Assembly (NCBI GenBank): GCA_001898835.1
Contig: MKVM01000003.1
Span: 372,001 to 436,000, forward strand
DNA: 64,000 nucleotides
Source of the DNA: Micrococcales bacterium 72-143
GTDB lineage: Bacteria > Actinomycetota > Actinomycetes > Actinomycetales > Microbacteriaceae
Direction: 5' to 3'
The notes under the pieces are model-generated. The model saw only the letters and a program-made list of their open reading frames with translations. It was not told the origin of the DNA and did not search any database. This document shows positions 34,258-42,968 of this stretch, in pieces. The translations under genes and the position numbers were made by a program. Numbering within the stretch: position 1 is the first letter of the stretch; the number at the start of each line of letters is the position of its first letter.

Positions 34258-36750
34258 TCAGGAACCGGCTGCAGCGGTGAAGACCGCCCGCGGCCCGTCA
34301 GCCCCGGCGTGCGGCGCGACCATGACGGTGAACTCTCCGGGCTCGGTCTGCCAGCCGGACGCCGTCCAGTGCGAGAACGCGCGAGCGGGAATCGGCACCG
34401 ACACCACCACGGATTCGCCCGGTTCCGCCGCCACCCGCACGAACCCGACGAGCCACCGCGCGGGGTAGTCGACGGACGAGGAGCTGCGCTCGGCGTAGAG
34501 CTGGACGACGTGCCCGCCCCTGCGTGTTCCCGTGTTGCGGATCGTCACCCGCGCCTCCAGCCCGTCCGACTCCGCGGCCGGCGGGAGAAGCTCGAATCCG
34601 TCCACGGCGAACGAGGTGTACCCCGACCCTTCCCCGAACCACCAGCGCGGCGCAGTGTCGGCGCGCCACCAGGCGCGGTACCCGATATGGATCCCCTCCT
34701 CATAGCTGAGCACGCCGTCCCGAGGGCTGACGTCGAGCACCGGCACATCGGGCAGCGCCACGGGCCAGGTCGTCGGAAGGCGCCCGCCCGGCTCGGAGAC
34801 ACCGGTCAGGACGTCGCCGAGCGCCGCCCCGTACTCCTGCCCGCCGAACCACGTCAGCAGGATCGCGGCCGCGTCGTCCGCCCACGGCAACTCCACCGGC
34901 GACCCCGCGTTCACCACCACGACCGTCCGCGGATTCGCCGCCAGGACGCGCCGGGCGAGCTCGTCCTGGCGTCCCGGAAGCGCGAGAGAGCTGCGGTCGA
35001 ATCCCTCCGACTCGACGCGCGCATTGGTTCCGACGACGAGGATCACGGCATCGGCGCGGGCGGCGACCCGCGCGGCCTCCTCCAGGAGCCGCTCCGGCTC
35101 GGAGTCATCGGCCTCGACCCCGAACGAGAACGCCATCGCGCCGTCCAGAACCGAGTCACCGGTGGGACGCGTATAGCGCACCCGCAGCTCGAGCGCGACC
35201 CCCGCAGTGACCGCGAGACGTTCAGAACGCGTCGCGGGCGACAGCAACGCCGCGCCCAGGTCCTCTCCCTCGGACACGGTCTCGAGATCGAGGTGCGGGA
35301 TGCCGTCGACCTCGATCCGCACCCGTCCGACGGCCGAGAAGCCGAGGAGAACCTCGCCGGTCTCGGTCGGCGTCCAGATGGTGGTGGCCTCGAGCACCGC
35401 GGTCCGCCCGACGGGTGCGTCTCCGCCGAACCACACGAAGCCGGTGGCGAGGCGTTCCTCCACATGGATCTCCACCCCGTCCGCATCCCGGAAGGAGAGA
35501 TGGGTTCCCGGCTCTCCCGTGACCGGATTGAGGGTCTGGGCGAGCGGCAGCTCGGACAGCCCGAGCTGCACGACTGCTCCGCGGGCATAGGTCACCTCGG
35601 CCTCCGGGAACGCGGCACGCACTCCGTCGAGCGGCGAGATCACGCGCTCCGGCAGCACCGTGGCAGACCCTCCTCCCTGCGAGCGGGCCGCCTCGGCGTT
35701 GTGGCCTATGACAGCGATCCGCGCCGGACTGTCGCCGAACGGGAGGATGCCGTCATTCTGGACCATCACGATGCCGGCGGCCTCGGCGTGACGCGCGAAC
35801 CGGCGGCCGTCGACCGCCGCGGGCGGCGCGGGGAATGCGAACCCCTCCAGCGCGCCCACGCGGGCTGCGAGGAGCAGGATCCGCCGCACTTTCCGGTCGA
35901 TCGCCGTGACGTCGACGTCGCCCTTTTCGACGGCAGCGACGAGGGCGTCGCCCCAGGGCCCGACGGGCCCGGGCATCACGAGGTCCTGCGAGTAGCGCGC
36001 ACTGTCGAGGCTGCGCACCGCGGTCCAGTCCGAGACGACGACGCCGTCGAAGCCCCACTCGCTGTTCAGCGGCACCTCGAGCAACTCGTTCTCGGTCGCG
36101 GTGGCGCCGTTGATCGAGTTGTAGGAGCTCATGACGAGCCACGCACGCGCCTCGACGACCGCCGACTCGAATGCCCGCAGGTAGAGTTCGCGCAACGCAC
36201 GGTCCGTGACCCGCACATCGACGGTGAAGCGATCCGTCTCGAAGTCGTTGGCGATGTAATGCTTCGGCGTCGCGGCGACGCCGTTCTCCTGCAGCCCCTC
36301 GACGTATGCCGCCGCGAGCTCCGCGGTGAGAAGCGGGTCCTCGCTGAATGCCTCGAAGTGGCGCCCGCCGAGGGGCGAGCGGTGGAGGTTGATCGTCGGC
36401 CCGAGCACGACATCGACACCCTTGCGGCGAGCTTCGGCGGCAGCAACCGCGCCGTAGGCTCGAGCGATCGCCGTATCCCACGACGCGGACAGGGCGGATG
36501 CCGACGGCAGATTGAGCGACGGGGATCGCTCGTCCCACACCGGCCCGCGAACCCCCGAGGGCCCGTCGGACAACACCATGCTCCTCAACCCGATCTCGGG
36601 CAACGGTACGGTCGACCAGAAGTCGCGTCCGGTCAACAACTCCACCTTGCGAGCGAGCGTGAGACGGGCGAGCAGGTCATCGAGGCGGGGATCGTCGAGG
36701 TCCATGGCTGCTTTCGAGTCGAGAGAAGAGGTGCGTGCAGGGTCGGTCAT
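34258..36750 (-). CDS. GH3 beta-glycosidase with PA14 insert
   Basis: 830 residues without a signal peptide, so cytoplasmic. An N-terminal GH3 barrel (about 20-300) has nucleophile Asp in GVVVSDWTAV (about 240) and substrate-binding KHYIANDFE. A C-terminal alpha/beta domain is interrupted by a PA14-like insert (about 390-560). The likely acid/base Glu lies in ESEGFDRSSL, and a fibronectin-III-like end closes the protein. This order matches beta-glucosidases of the PA14 subgroup, which often act on aryl or oligosaccharide beta-glucosides. It is the last gene of the nine-gene operon. Its ATG overlaps the carboxylesterase stop by four bases. Which sugar is removed is unknown. Confidence 0.92.
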   Translation of the reverse strand: MTDPARTSSLDSKAAMDLDDPRLDDLLARLTLARKVELLTGRDFWSTVPLPEIGLRSMVLSDGPSGVRGPVWDERSPSLNLPSASALSASWDTAIARAYGAVAAAEARRKGVDVVLGPTINLHRSPLGGRHFEAFSEDPLLTAELAAAYVEGLQENGVAATPKHYIANDFETDRFTVDVRVTDRALRELYLRAFESAVVEARAWLVMSSYNSINGATATENELLEVPLNSEWGFDGVVVSDWTAVRSLDSARYSQDLVMPGPVGPWGDALVAAVEKGDVDVTAIDRKVRRILLLAARVGALEGFAFPAPPAAVDGRRFARHAEAAGIVMVQNDGILPFGDSPARIAVIGHNAEAARSQGGGSATVLPERVISPLDGVRAAFPEAEVTYARGAVVQLGLSELPLAQTLNPVTGEPGTHLSFRDADGVEIHVEERLATGFVWFGGDAPVGRTAVLEATTIWTPTETGEVLLGFSAVGRVRIEVDGIPHLDLETVSEGEDLGAALLSPATRSERLAVTAGVALELRVRYTRPTGDSVLDGAMAFSFGVEADDSEPERLLEEAARVAARADAVILVVGTNARVESEGFDRSSLALPGRQDELARRVLAANPRTVVVVNAGSPVELPWADDAAAILLTWFGGQEYGAALGDVLTGVSEPGGRLPTTWPVALPDVPVLDVSPRDGVLSYEEGIHIGYRAWWRADTAPRWWFGEGSGYTSFAVDGFELLPPAAESDGLEARVTIRNTGTRRGGHVVQLYAERSSSSVDYPARWLVGFVRVAAEPGESVVVSVPIPARAFSHWTASGWQTEPGEFTVMVAPHAGADGPRAVFTAAAGS

Positions 36751-38195
36751 GGCCGGTCTACACCCGACCAGTGCTCCACGACGTCCTCGTAGACGCCGCG
36801 GGGGTCATCGCCTTCGCCAGCCAGCCGCGCGTGTGCGGCGCCCGCGGCGACGGGCTCCCAGTCGAGGCCCGTCCCGTCCGCGAGATCGAGGATGGCGGAC
36901 GAGGTGAGGCGGCGGCGTTCGGACGCGGCGGGCCCCTCGTCGGGGAGCCCGTTGCCCATGATGCTCGGCATGTCGGAACCGTGCGTGGCGGGTTCATCGT
37001 CCACTCGGCCGAACAGGAGGAGATGTGCCTCTCCCCCCGCCGCGGCCTGGGCGAGGGCCATGCGTGCCGCAGGGAGCCGGTAGATCCAGTCGGTGAGCAG
37101 CTGCTCGCGGGCGACCGCCGCCGAACCCGCCCGGGCGAGTTGCCGATCTACGAGGGCGACCGCCTGCGCGTCGCCGACTCCCCATGCGACCACCTCATCG
37201 ACGAGCGAGACGCGATCGGCGTTCTCGAATAGCTCCGGCTGAGCCACCCGGAACGCGCCGATCTCGTCCGTCGTGCTCGAGAGCAGCATCCGGATGCCGC
37301 GCGTCGTCCCGCTCTCGACGACGCGCATCGGGTGCCCGCTCAATACGCCGCCCGGTACGCCTGCGTCATCGACGACCGCGAGCGCGCGGGGACGGATGCC
37401 GTTGCGCTGTGAGATCTCCTGGGTGATGACGTCCTGCATCGCGGCGTCGACCATCCCGGGAGGGGCGCTGAGCAGCGCCGCGGGGTCGGCGACACCGGTT
37501 CGCGTCACGAACTCGTCGGCGATGAGTCGCGCGCGGGGCGCGGGCATGACCCGCGACGCGCAGCCGGAGAACATCGCCGCAGCGCCGAACAGCCCCTCGG
37601 CCGCGGGGGCTGCCAGGAGCCCGGCGATCGAGAATCCACCCGCGCTCTCACCGAGCAGGGTGACTCGACCCGGGTCACCCCCGAACGCGGCGATCTCCTC
37701 GCGCACCCAGCTCAGCGCTGCGATCTGATCCCGCAACCCCAGGTTCGAGCTCGACTCGAATGGCTCCCCGAGGTGCGCCAGCTGAGCCCACCCGAAGGGG
37801 CCGAGCCGATAGTTCAGCGAGACGACCACGACCCGGCCCGTTGCTGCGTACGGGCGCCCGCTGGTCCCGACGACCGAGCTCGCACCGTGCTCGAAGCCGC
37901 CCCCGTAGATCCAGACGAGCACGGGGAGCGGAGCGTCGATGTGGCTCGGGCGCCAGATGTCCAGCTGGAGGCAGTCCTCGCCGACGTCTGCTCCGAGCTC
38001 GGCATAGAGCGGGGGGCTCTGATAGGGCGCCGGTCCCGCCGTGTCGGCATCGCGCAGCCCCTCCCAGGGCGGGGCCGGCTGGGGTGCGCCGAAGCGATCC
38101 GCCCGCGCGAACGGCACGCCGAGGAAGGCGTCTACGCCATGCGCGGCGACGCCGCGCACCGTCCCGCGCGATGTCGTCACCGTGGGTCGGGTCAC
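36747..38195 (-). CDS. Type-B carboxylesterase
   Basis: 482 residues, alpha/beta hydrolase of the carboxylesterase/cholinesterase family. Seen: FLGVPFARADRF, EDCLQLDIWRP, the oxyanion-hole YGGGF, VVVVSLNYRLGPFGW, and nucleophile elbow GESAGG (Ser about 182). A later acidic residue and His complete the triad by family expectation. There is no signal peptide. Such enzymes hydrolyse carboxylic esters of xenobiotics, plant metabolites or acylated sugars. It overlaps its neighbours by four bases on both sides, so it is tightly co-translated with the beta-lactamase-fold hydrolase and the GH3 enzyme. Confidence 0.9.
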   Translation of the reverse strand: MTRPTVTTSRGTVRGVAAHGVDAFLGVPFARADRFGAPQPAPPWEGLRDADTAGPAPYQSPPLYAELGADVGEDCLQLDIWRPSHIDAPLPVLVWIYGGGFEHGASSVVGTSGRPYAATGRVVVVSLNYRLGPFGWAQLAHLGEPFESSSNLGLRDQIAALSWVREEIAAFGGDPGRVTLLGESAGGFSIAGLLAAPAAEGLFGAAAMFSGCASRVMPAPRARLIADEFVTRTGVADPAALLSAPPGMVDAAMQDVITQEISQRNGIRPRALAVVDDAGVPGGVLSGHPMRVVESGTTRGIRMLLSSTTDEIGAFRVAQPELFENADRVSLVDEVVAWGVGDAQAVALVDRQLARAGSAAVAREQLLTDWIYRLPAARMALAQAAAGGEAHLLLFGRVDDEPATHGSDMPSIMGNGLPDEGPAASERRRLTSSAILDLADGTGLDWEPVAAGAAHARLAGEGDDPRGVYEDVVEHWSGVDRP

Positions 38196-39358
38196 GACTC
38201 CTCCAGACCGCGAACCACCTCACGGGCGACCCGGCTCAGCTCGATCGCCTTCGGGTCCGCTCCACCGGGCGCCTGCATCGGGTACGGCGTGTAGCCGAAG
38301 GCGAGCTCGTACAGCGGATCGGCGTAACCGAGGGCGCCGCCCGCCCCGTCGTGTCCGAACGCGGCGTGGCTGGCGAACGGCAGCCGGCGGGTGGGTTTCA
38401 TGAAGACCATCGCGAACGCCATCTCCGCACCGAGGACCAGATCGGTGCCGTGGCTGTGCTGCTCGGACACCCGTGCGATCGTCTCGTCGCTCAGCAGCGG
38501 CGGCACCCCGTCGACCTCGCCCACGGCGGTCGCGTAGGCCCGTGCGATCCCGCGCGCCGTACCGGTCGCCGCGTGGCCGGACCCGCCGAAGGCCCGTATC
38601 CCGGGCACGTTCGGGCTGACGTCGCCGAGTGCGCGGCCCCCGGTGCGGGCGGGGTTGTTCATCGCGACGGCTGTGAGGGTGTCGCGATTTCCCCAGTAGG
38701 CGAGCAGATCTGCGAGGTCCTCCTGAAGCGCGGGATCCGGATGCGCCGGGCGCACCGGGACGTAGCGGTGGTCCTGATCGGCTGGGAGACCGAGGAAGAC
38801 GTCGGCGCCGCGACCGATGCGGATCTCGCGGGCGTGGAACGCCTGAAGCTGCTCGCCACGGATCGCGAGGAATAGGCCCTCCATGATCATTCCGATCGTG
38901 ATGGCGTGGTACCCGAAGTCGCTTCCCGGGTGCCAATACGGCCGCGCGGCGGCGAGCTTCTCACGCGCCGAGAACCCGGTCGCCAGGTCCTCGTGCGTGA
39001 ACCCTCCCGGCACCCCGATCATGCCGGCCCGATGGCTGAGCACCGTGCGCACGGAGATGTCCGCCTTGCCCGCGGCCGCGAACTCGGGCCAGTAGTAGGC
39101 GACCGGCCGATCCAGTTCGAGCTCACCCGATTCGACGAGTGCCGCGATGCAGAGCGCCGCGATGCCCTTGCCCGCCGAGAACATCCCCGTGACCGAGTCC
39201 TCACTCGCCTCCACCCCGCCCCAGCGATCGACGACGGGGACTCCTCGCCAGTAGAGACAGAGCTGCGCGCCGTAGTCCTCGAGGCTCTCGAGATAGTGAT
39301 CGAACAGCTCGACGACGGGCTGGAATGCCGGATCGTGCCGACCGGACGATGGAGACAT
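38192..39358 (-). CDS. Beta-lactamase-fold serine hydrolase (class C / esterase EstB type)
   Basis: 388 residues, no signal peptide. The SxxK motif SAGKG (about 62-66) provides the nucleophile and base. The second motif is YHA in FGYHAITIG, where Tyr replaces part of the YxN motif of true lactamases. HDGAGG near the C-terminus stands in for the KTG box. This pattern fits EstB-like carboxylesterases and D-aminopeptidases rather than an antibiotic-resistance enzyme. The ATG at 39358 lies 14 bases after the upstream ATPase gene. Intracellular location next to a carboxylesterase and GH3 enzyme suggests de-esterification of an imported compound. Confidence 0.85.
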   Translation of the reverse strand: MSPSSGRHDPAFQPVVELFDHYLESLEDYGAQLCLYWRGVPVVDRWGGVEASEDSVTGMFSAGKGIAALCIAALVESGELELDRPVAYYWPEFAAAGKADISVRTVLSHRAGMIGVPGGFTHEDLATGFSAREKLAAARPYWHPGSDFGYHAITIGMIMEGLFLAIRGEQLQAFHAREIRIGRGADVFLGLPADQDHRYVPVRPAHPDPALQEDLADLLAYWGNRDTLTAVAMNNPARTGGRALGDVSPNVPGIRAFGGSGHAATGTARGIARAYATAVGEVDGVPPLLSDETIARVSEQHSHGTDLVLGAEMAFAMVFMKPTRRLPFASHAAFGHDGAGGALGYADPLYELAFGYTPYPMQAPGGADPKAIELSRVAREVVRGLEES

Positions 39359-39372
39359 CGGACCTCCTGGGG

Positions 39373-40263
39373 TCACAGGGATTGCTCCTCGATGACGACA
39401 TCGAGGTCTCGGGACGAGACGGGGACGGATGCCGGAGCGTCGAACTCCTCCGCCGTCGCGCGGGCGAGTTCCTCGCGTCGTGCGCGCTGCAGGACGGGGT
39501 CCGGAACCGGCGCGGCGGCGACGAGGCTGCGGGTGTACGGGTGCTGCGGCGCGTCGCACACGGCACGCGCGGGGCCCTCCTCGACGAGCTCCCCGTGACG
39601 CAGGACGATGACCCGGTCGGCGAACTCGCGCACGACGGCGAGGTCGTGGGTGATGAACAGGTATCCCACCTTCGTGCGCTGCTGGAGCTCGGCGAGCAGG
39701 CGGAGGACCTTCGCCTGGGTGGAGACGTCGAGGGCGGACGTCGGTTCGTCGCACACGATCAGCCGAGGCGCCACGGACACCGCTCGGGCTATCGCGATGC
39801 GCTGACGTTGTCCGCCCGAGAACTGGGCGGGATAGCGGTATGAGGCGGAAGCCGGCATCCCCACGCGCTCCAGAAGCTCGTCGACGATCCGCTGCGACTC
39901 GGCCCGCCCGCGGCGCTGCTGGATCCGAAGGGGCTCCGTCAGGATCTCGCCGATCGTGAGCGACGGGTTCAGGGAGCCGTACGGGTCCTGGAAGATGACC
40001 TGCAGATCGGCGGCGATCCGACGCCGCTCTGCGGCACGGAGACCGAGCAAGTTGCGACCGTCGAGCTCGACGCGGCCGCCCGATGCGGGTGTCAGCCCGA
40101 GGATCGCGCGGCCGATCGTGGTCTTGCCCGACCCGGACTCGCCGACGAGAGCGACGGTCTCCCCCTCGGCGACCTCGAAGGAGACATCCGAGATGACGGT
40201 CCGGTGCCGCCGACCGCGACCGTACCCGACCTGCAGCCGGTCCACGGTGAGCAGCGCGCTCAT
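39373..40263 (-). CDS. Peptide-type ABC importer ATPase (DppF/OppF-like)
   Basis: 296 residues. Walker [10 protein letters not shown] (about 41-49), Q-loop, signature FSGGQRQRIAIARA, Walker B LIVCDEPTSALD and H-loop ITHDLAVV are all intact. The YTRSLVAAAP C-terminal region is typical of the OppF/DppF subfamily. It overlaps the DppC-DppD fusion gene by four bases. With that protein's ATPase half it would form the heterodimeric motor of a peptide/opine/nickel-type importer. Confidence 0.93.
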   Translation of the reverse strand: MSALLTVDRLQVGYGRGRRHRTVISDVSFEVAEGETVALVGESGSGKTTIGRAILGLTPASGGRVELDGRNLLGLRAAERRRIAADLQVIFQDPYGSLNPSLTIGEILTEPLRIQQRRGRAESQRIVDELLERVGMPASASYRYPAQFSGGQRQRIAIARAVSVAPRLIVCDEPTSALDVSTQAKVLRLLAELQQRTKVGYLFITHDLAVVREFADRVIVLRHGELVEEGPARAVCDAPQHPYTRSLVAAAPVPDPVLQRARREELARATAEEFDAPASVPVSSRDLDVVIEEQSL

Positions 40264-41972
40264 GCGGCACGCTCAGCGATGCTGGGAGTCGCCCTCAGGA
40301 GTTCTCGCGTGTACTCGTGGGCGGGATGCGCATACAACTCCTCAACGTCCGCGCGCTCGACCACCGCGCCTCCGCGCATCACAACCGCACGATCGCAGAT
40401 GTCGGCGACGACCCCGAGGTCGTGGGTGACGAGGATGATCGCCATCCCCCGCTCCTGACGGATCGTACGGAGCAGCTCGAGGATCCGGGCCTGCACCGTG
40501 ACGTCGAGCGAGGTCGTCGGCTCGTCGGCGATCAGCAGCGACGGGTTCCCCGCGAGAGCGATCGCGATCGCGACGCGCTGGGCCATGCCCCCCGAGAGCT
40601 CGTGCGGGTAGCGGCGAAGGAGACTCGACGGCTCGGTGATGCGTACCTGCTCGAGCAGCTCGATCGCGATCCGCTTCGCTTCCGTACGTCCCACCCGACG
40701 ATTGGCGCGGATCGCCTCCCGAAGCACGGTGCCCACGGTGAAGCTGGGATCCAGGGCGACCATCGGCTCCTGGGAGACATAGGCGACGCCGGCGCCACGG
40801 ATCTCCTCGAGCTCACGGTAGCGCGCGGTCACCACGTCGTGTCCGCCGAACCAGATGTGGCCGCTCGCGTGGGCCGTGCTGGCGAAGAGCCCGAGGCACG
40901 CCAACGCGGTCACGGTCTTGCCGCTGCCGGATTCGCCCACGAGCCCCACGATCTCACCCTTGTCGATCGTGAGATCGAGGCGATCGACGGCGGGTCGCTC
41001 GGGATCCCCGAAGTGCACCGTGAGCTGTTCGACGGTGAGCAGGCCCGCGCCCGGCGGCGGCACGTCGGCGGAGTCCGGGCGCCGTTTCGGCACCCGGCCC
41101 GAGGAACGGCGCACCCGTGTCGCGAAGGAGTCGCGCGTGGCGTCGCCGAGCAGAGCGAACGCGATGGTGCAGAGGGCGATGATGCCGCCGGACGGGACGA
41201 GCAGCCAGGGGAAAACCTGCACGAGGAGAGAGGCCTCGCCGACCATGCCACCCCAGCTGGGGTTGGGTGGCGGAGTGCCGAGCCCGAGGAAGCCGAGTCC
41301 GGTCTGGACTCCCAGCGCGACGCCCGCGAAGAGGGCCACCTGGATGACGATCGGTCCGCTCAGGCGCGGCAGGATGTGGCGGAACAGGATGCGCAGCCCG
41401 CCGAGTCCCGACACCCGGGCGGCATCGACGTAGAGGTCTTTCGACACCTTGAGCGTCGCGGCTCGGACGACTCGGATGAGGCCGCCGGAGCCGAGCACGC
41501 CGAGCGTGATCATGGTCGCGTTGAGCGATCGGCTGAACAACGAGACGACGGCGAGCACGATGATGATCGACGGCACCGACATGAGGATCTCGACGACGAA
41601 GCTGATCACGCGATCGACGGCGCCCCCGAGGTAGCCGGCAAGGAGGCCGAGGACGACGCCGAGCACGAGGAAGACGGCGATGCACAGCCCGACCCCGGCG
41701 ATCGACGGCACGCCACCGTACATGAGTCGGCTGAGCACGTCGCGACCGAGGTTGTCCGTGCCGAGCCAATGCGCCGCACTCGGCAGTTGCCGCGCGTCCG
41801 CCAGGCTCTGCGCGAGGGGGTCGTACGGGGCGAGCCACGGCGACAGCAGGCAGGCGGAGACCACGATCGCCAGGACCGCGAGGGAGACGACGGCGAGCGG
41901 CTCATGGAGAAGGGCGTGCAGGAATCCCCGACGGGTGACGCCGGTTTCGGAGGGGCTGGAGATCGCGGTCAT
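40260..41972 (-). CDS. Fused ABC permease-ATPase (DppC-DppD)
   Basis: 570 residues. The N-terminal half (about 1-285) is a DppC-type permease with an N-terminal membrane segment, the [15 protein letters not shown] motif, about five further helices and the EAA-like loop [11 protein letters not shown]. After a polar linker (about 285-310) comes a complete DppD-type ATPase with Walker [10 protein letters not shown], signature [15 protein letters not shown], Walker [13 protein letters not shown] and H-loop VTHDLG. No stop or internal restart separates them, so one polypeptide carries both functions. The start overlaps the DppB stop by four bases. Similar fusions are known in actinobacteria, so this is unusual rather than unique. 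Confidence 0.9.
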   Translation of the reverse strand: MTAISSPSETGVTRRGFLHALLHEPLAVVSLAVLAIVVSACLLSPWLAPYDPLAQSLADARQLPSAAHWLGTDNLGRDVLSRLMYGGVPSIAGVGLCIAVFLVLGVVLGLLAGYLGGAVDRVISFVVEILMSVPSIIIVLAVVSLFSRSLNATMITLGVLGSGGLIRVVRAATLKVSKDLYVDAARVSGLGGLRILFRHILPRLSGPIVIQVALFAGVALGVQTGLGFLGLGTPPPNPSWGGMVGEASLLVQVFPWLLVPSGGIIALCTIAFALLGDATRDSFATRVRRSSGRVPKRRPDSADVPPPGAGLLTVEQLTVHFGDPERPAVDRLDLTIDKGEIVGLVGESGSGKTVTALACLGLFASTAHASGHIWFGGHDVVTARYRELEEIRGAGVAYVSQEPMVALDPSFTVGTVLREAIRANRRVGRTEAKRIAIELLEQVRITEPSSLLRRYPHELSGGMAQRVAIAIALAGNPSLLIADEPTTSLDVTVQARILELLRTIRQERGMAIILVTHDLGVVADICDRAVVMRGGAVVERADVEELYAHPAHEYTRELLRATPSIAERAA

Positions 41973-42907
41973 CGCGTGCGCGCTTTCGGGTTGAGTGCCA
42001 GATAAGAGAGGTCGACGCAGATGTTCACGACGATGACGATGAGGGTCATCGTGAGCGCGACGCCCTGGATGACGGGGAGATCGTTCTGATTCGTCGCGCT
42101 GTAGGCGAGCGCTCCGAGCCCCGGAAGTACGAACACCTGCTCGAGGAAGACGCTGCCGGCGAGTGAACCGACGAAGATCAGGCCGACCACGGTCGCGACC
42201 TGCATTCCGGTGTTCTTGAGGATGTGCCGGAGGTAGATGGTTCGGCGCGGGATGCCCGCTGCACGCAGGGTGCGCACGTAGTCCTGGTCCATTGCCTCGA
42301 GCACGCCGTCCCTCGTGATCTTCGCGACGCCGGCGGCACCCTGGATCGCGAGTGCGGCGACCGGCAGCACGAGCGCGGTGGCCCAGCCGCCAGGGCTCGT
42401 CGCGAACGGCACATACCCGGTCGCGGGGAACCATCGGAGCGAGACGGCGAACACCGAGACCATGACGAGCGCGAGCCAGAACCCGGGCACGGCCCCGCCG
42501 ACGAGCACGAGCACGTCGAGCACCCGGCGGAGACCGCCGCGGCTCAATGCGCTCAGGTAGCCGAACGTCATCCCCGCGACGGCGCAGACGATGATGCCGG
42601 GGATCAGAAGCGACAAGGTCACGGGAAGGCGGTTCGCGATGCTTCGGATGACCGGCTCGCCCGTGAAGATCGAGGTGCCGAAGTCTCCGCTGAAGACCCG
42701 AGCGAGATAGTTCCCGTATTGGACGATGAGCGGTTGATTGAGGCCGAGCTGCTCGCGGAGCGCCTCGTACTGCTCCTGCGTGGCGGTGGTGCCGAGGATG
42801 ACGCGGGCGGCATCCGTCGGCAGGAGTGACATCAGCAGGAAGGTCAGCGCCGACACCACGAAGAGCAGCACGATCGAGGTCGCGAGCCGGGTCACGAGGA
42901 TCCGCAT
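41969..42907 (-). CDS. Peptide-type ABC importer permease (DppB-like)
   Basis: 312 residues with six membrane segments. The N-terminus MRILVTRLATSIVLLFVVSAL and the LGLNQPLIVQYGNYL motif are typical of DppB/OppB permeases, and the cytoplasmic EAA loop DYVRTLRAAGIPRRTIYLRH contacts the ATPases. It pairs with the permease half of the next gene. A GAAAGGCACCTC leader precedes the ATG. It is separated from the binding-protein gene by 61 bases containing a perfect hairpin. Confidence 0.93.
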   Translation of the reverse strand: MRILVTRLATSIVLLFVVSALTFLLMSLLPTDAARVILGTTATQEQYEALREQLGLNQPLIVQYGNYLARVFSGDFGTSIFTGEPVIRSIANRLPVTLSLLIPGIIVCAVAGMTFGYLSALSRGGLRRVLDVLVLVGGAVPGFWLALVMVSVFAVSLRWFPATGYVPFATSPGGWATALVLPVAALAIQGAAGVAKITRDGVLEAMDQDYVRTLRAAGIPRRTIYLRHILKNTGMQVATVVGLIFVGSLAGSVFLEQVFVLPGLGALAYSATNQNDLPVIQGVALTMTLIVIVVNICVDLSYLALNPKARTR

Positions 42908-42931
42908 GAGGTGCCTTTCTCGGTGGCGGAG

Positions 42932-42960
42932 AGGGCACCCGGTGCGGGACCGGGTGCCCT
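42932..42960 (-). other. Intercistronic hairpin after the binding-protein gene
   Basis: AGGGCACCCGGT (42932-42943) and its exact complement (42949-42960) form a 12-bp stem with a GCGGG loop. Such hairpins often stabilise the upstream binding-protein mRNA or attenuate downstream genes. Confidence 0.65.
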
Positions 42961-42968
42961 CGGGGTGG

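Noticed and set aside
32155-36792. 1545-codon plus-strand frame crossing the acyl-CoA oxidase and GH3 genes
   Set aside because: It spans two clear minus-strand genes and their gap, and has Arg-rich shadow composition.
38192-39358. Class C beta-lactamase (antibiotic resistance)
   Set aside because: No signal peptide, and the YxN and KTG motifs are altered. It sits in a catabolic operon and fits an EstB-like esterase better.
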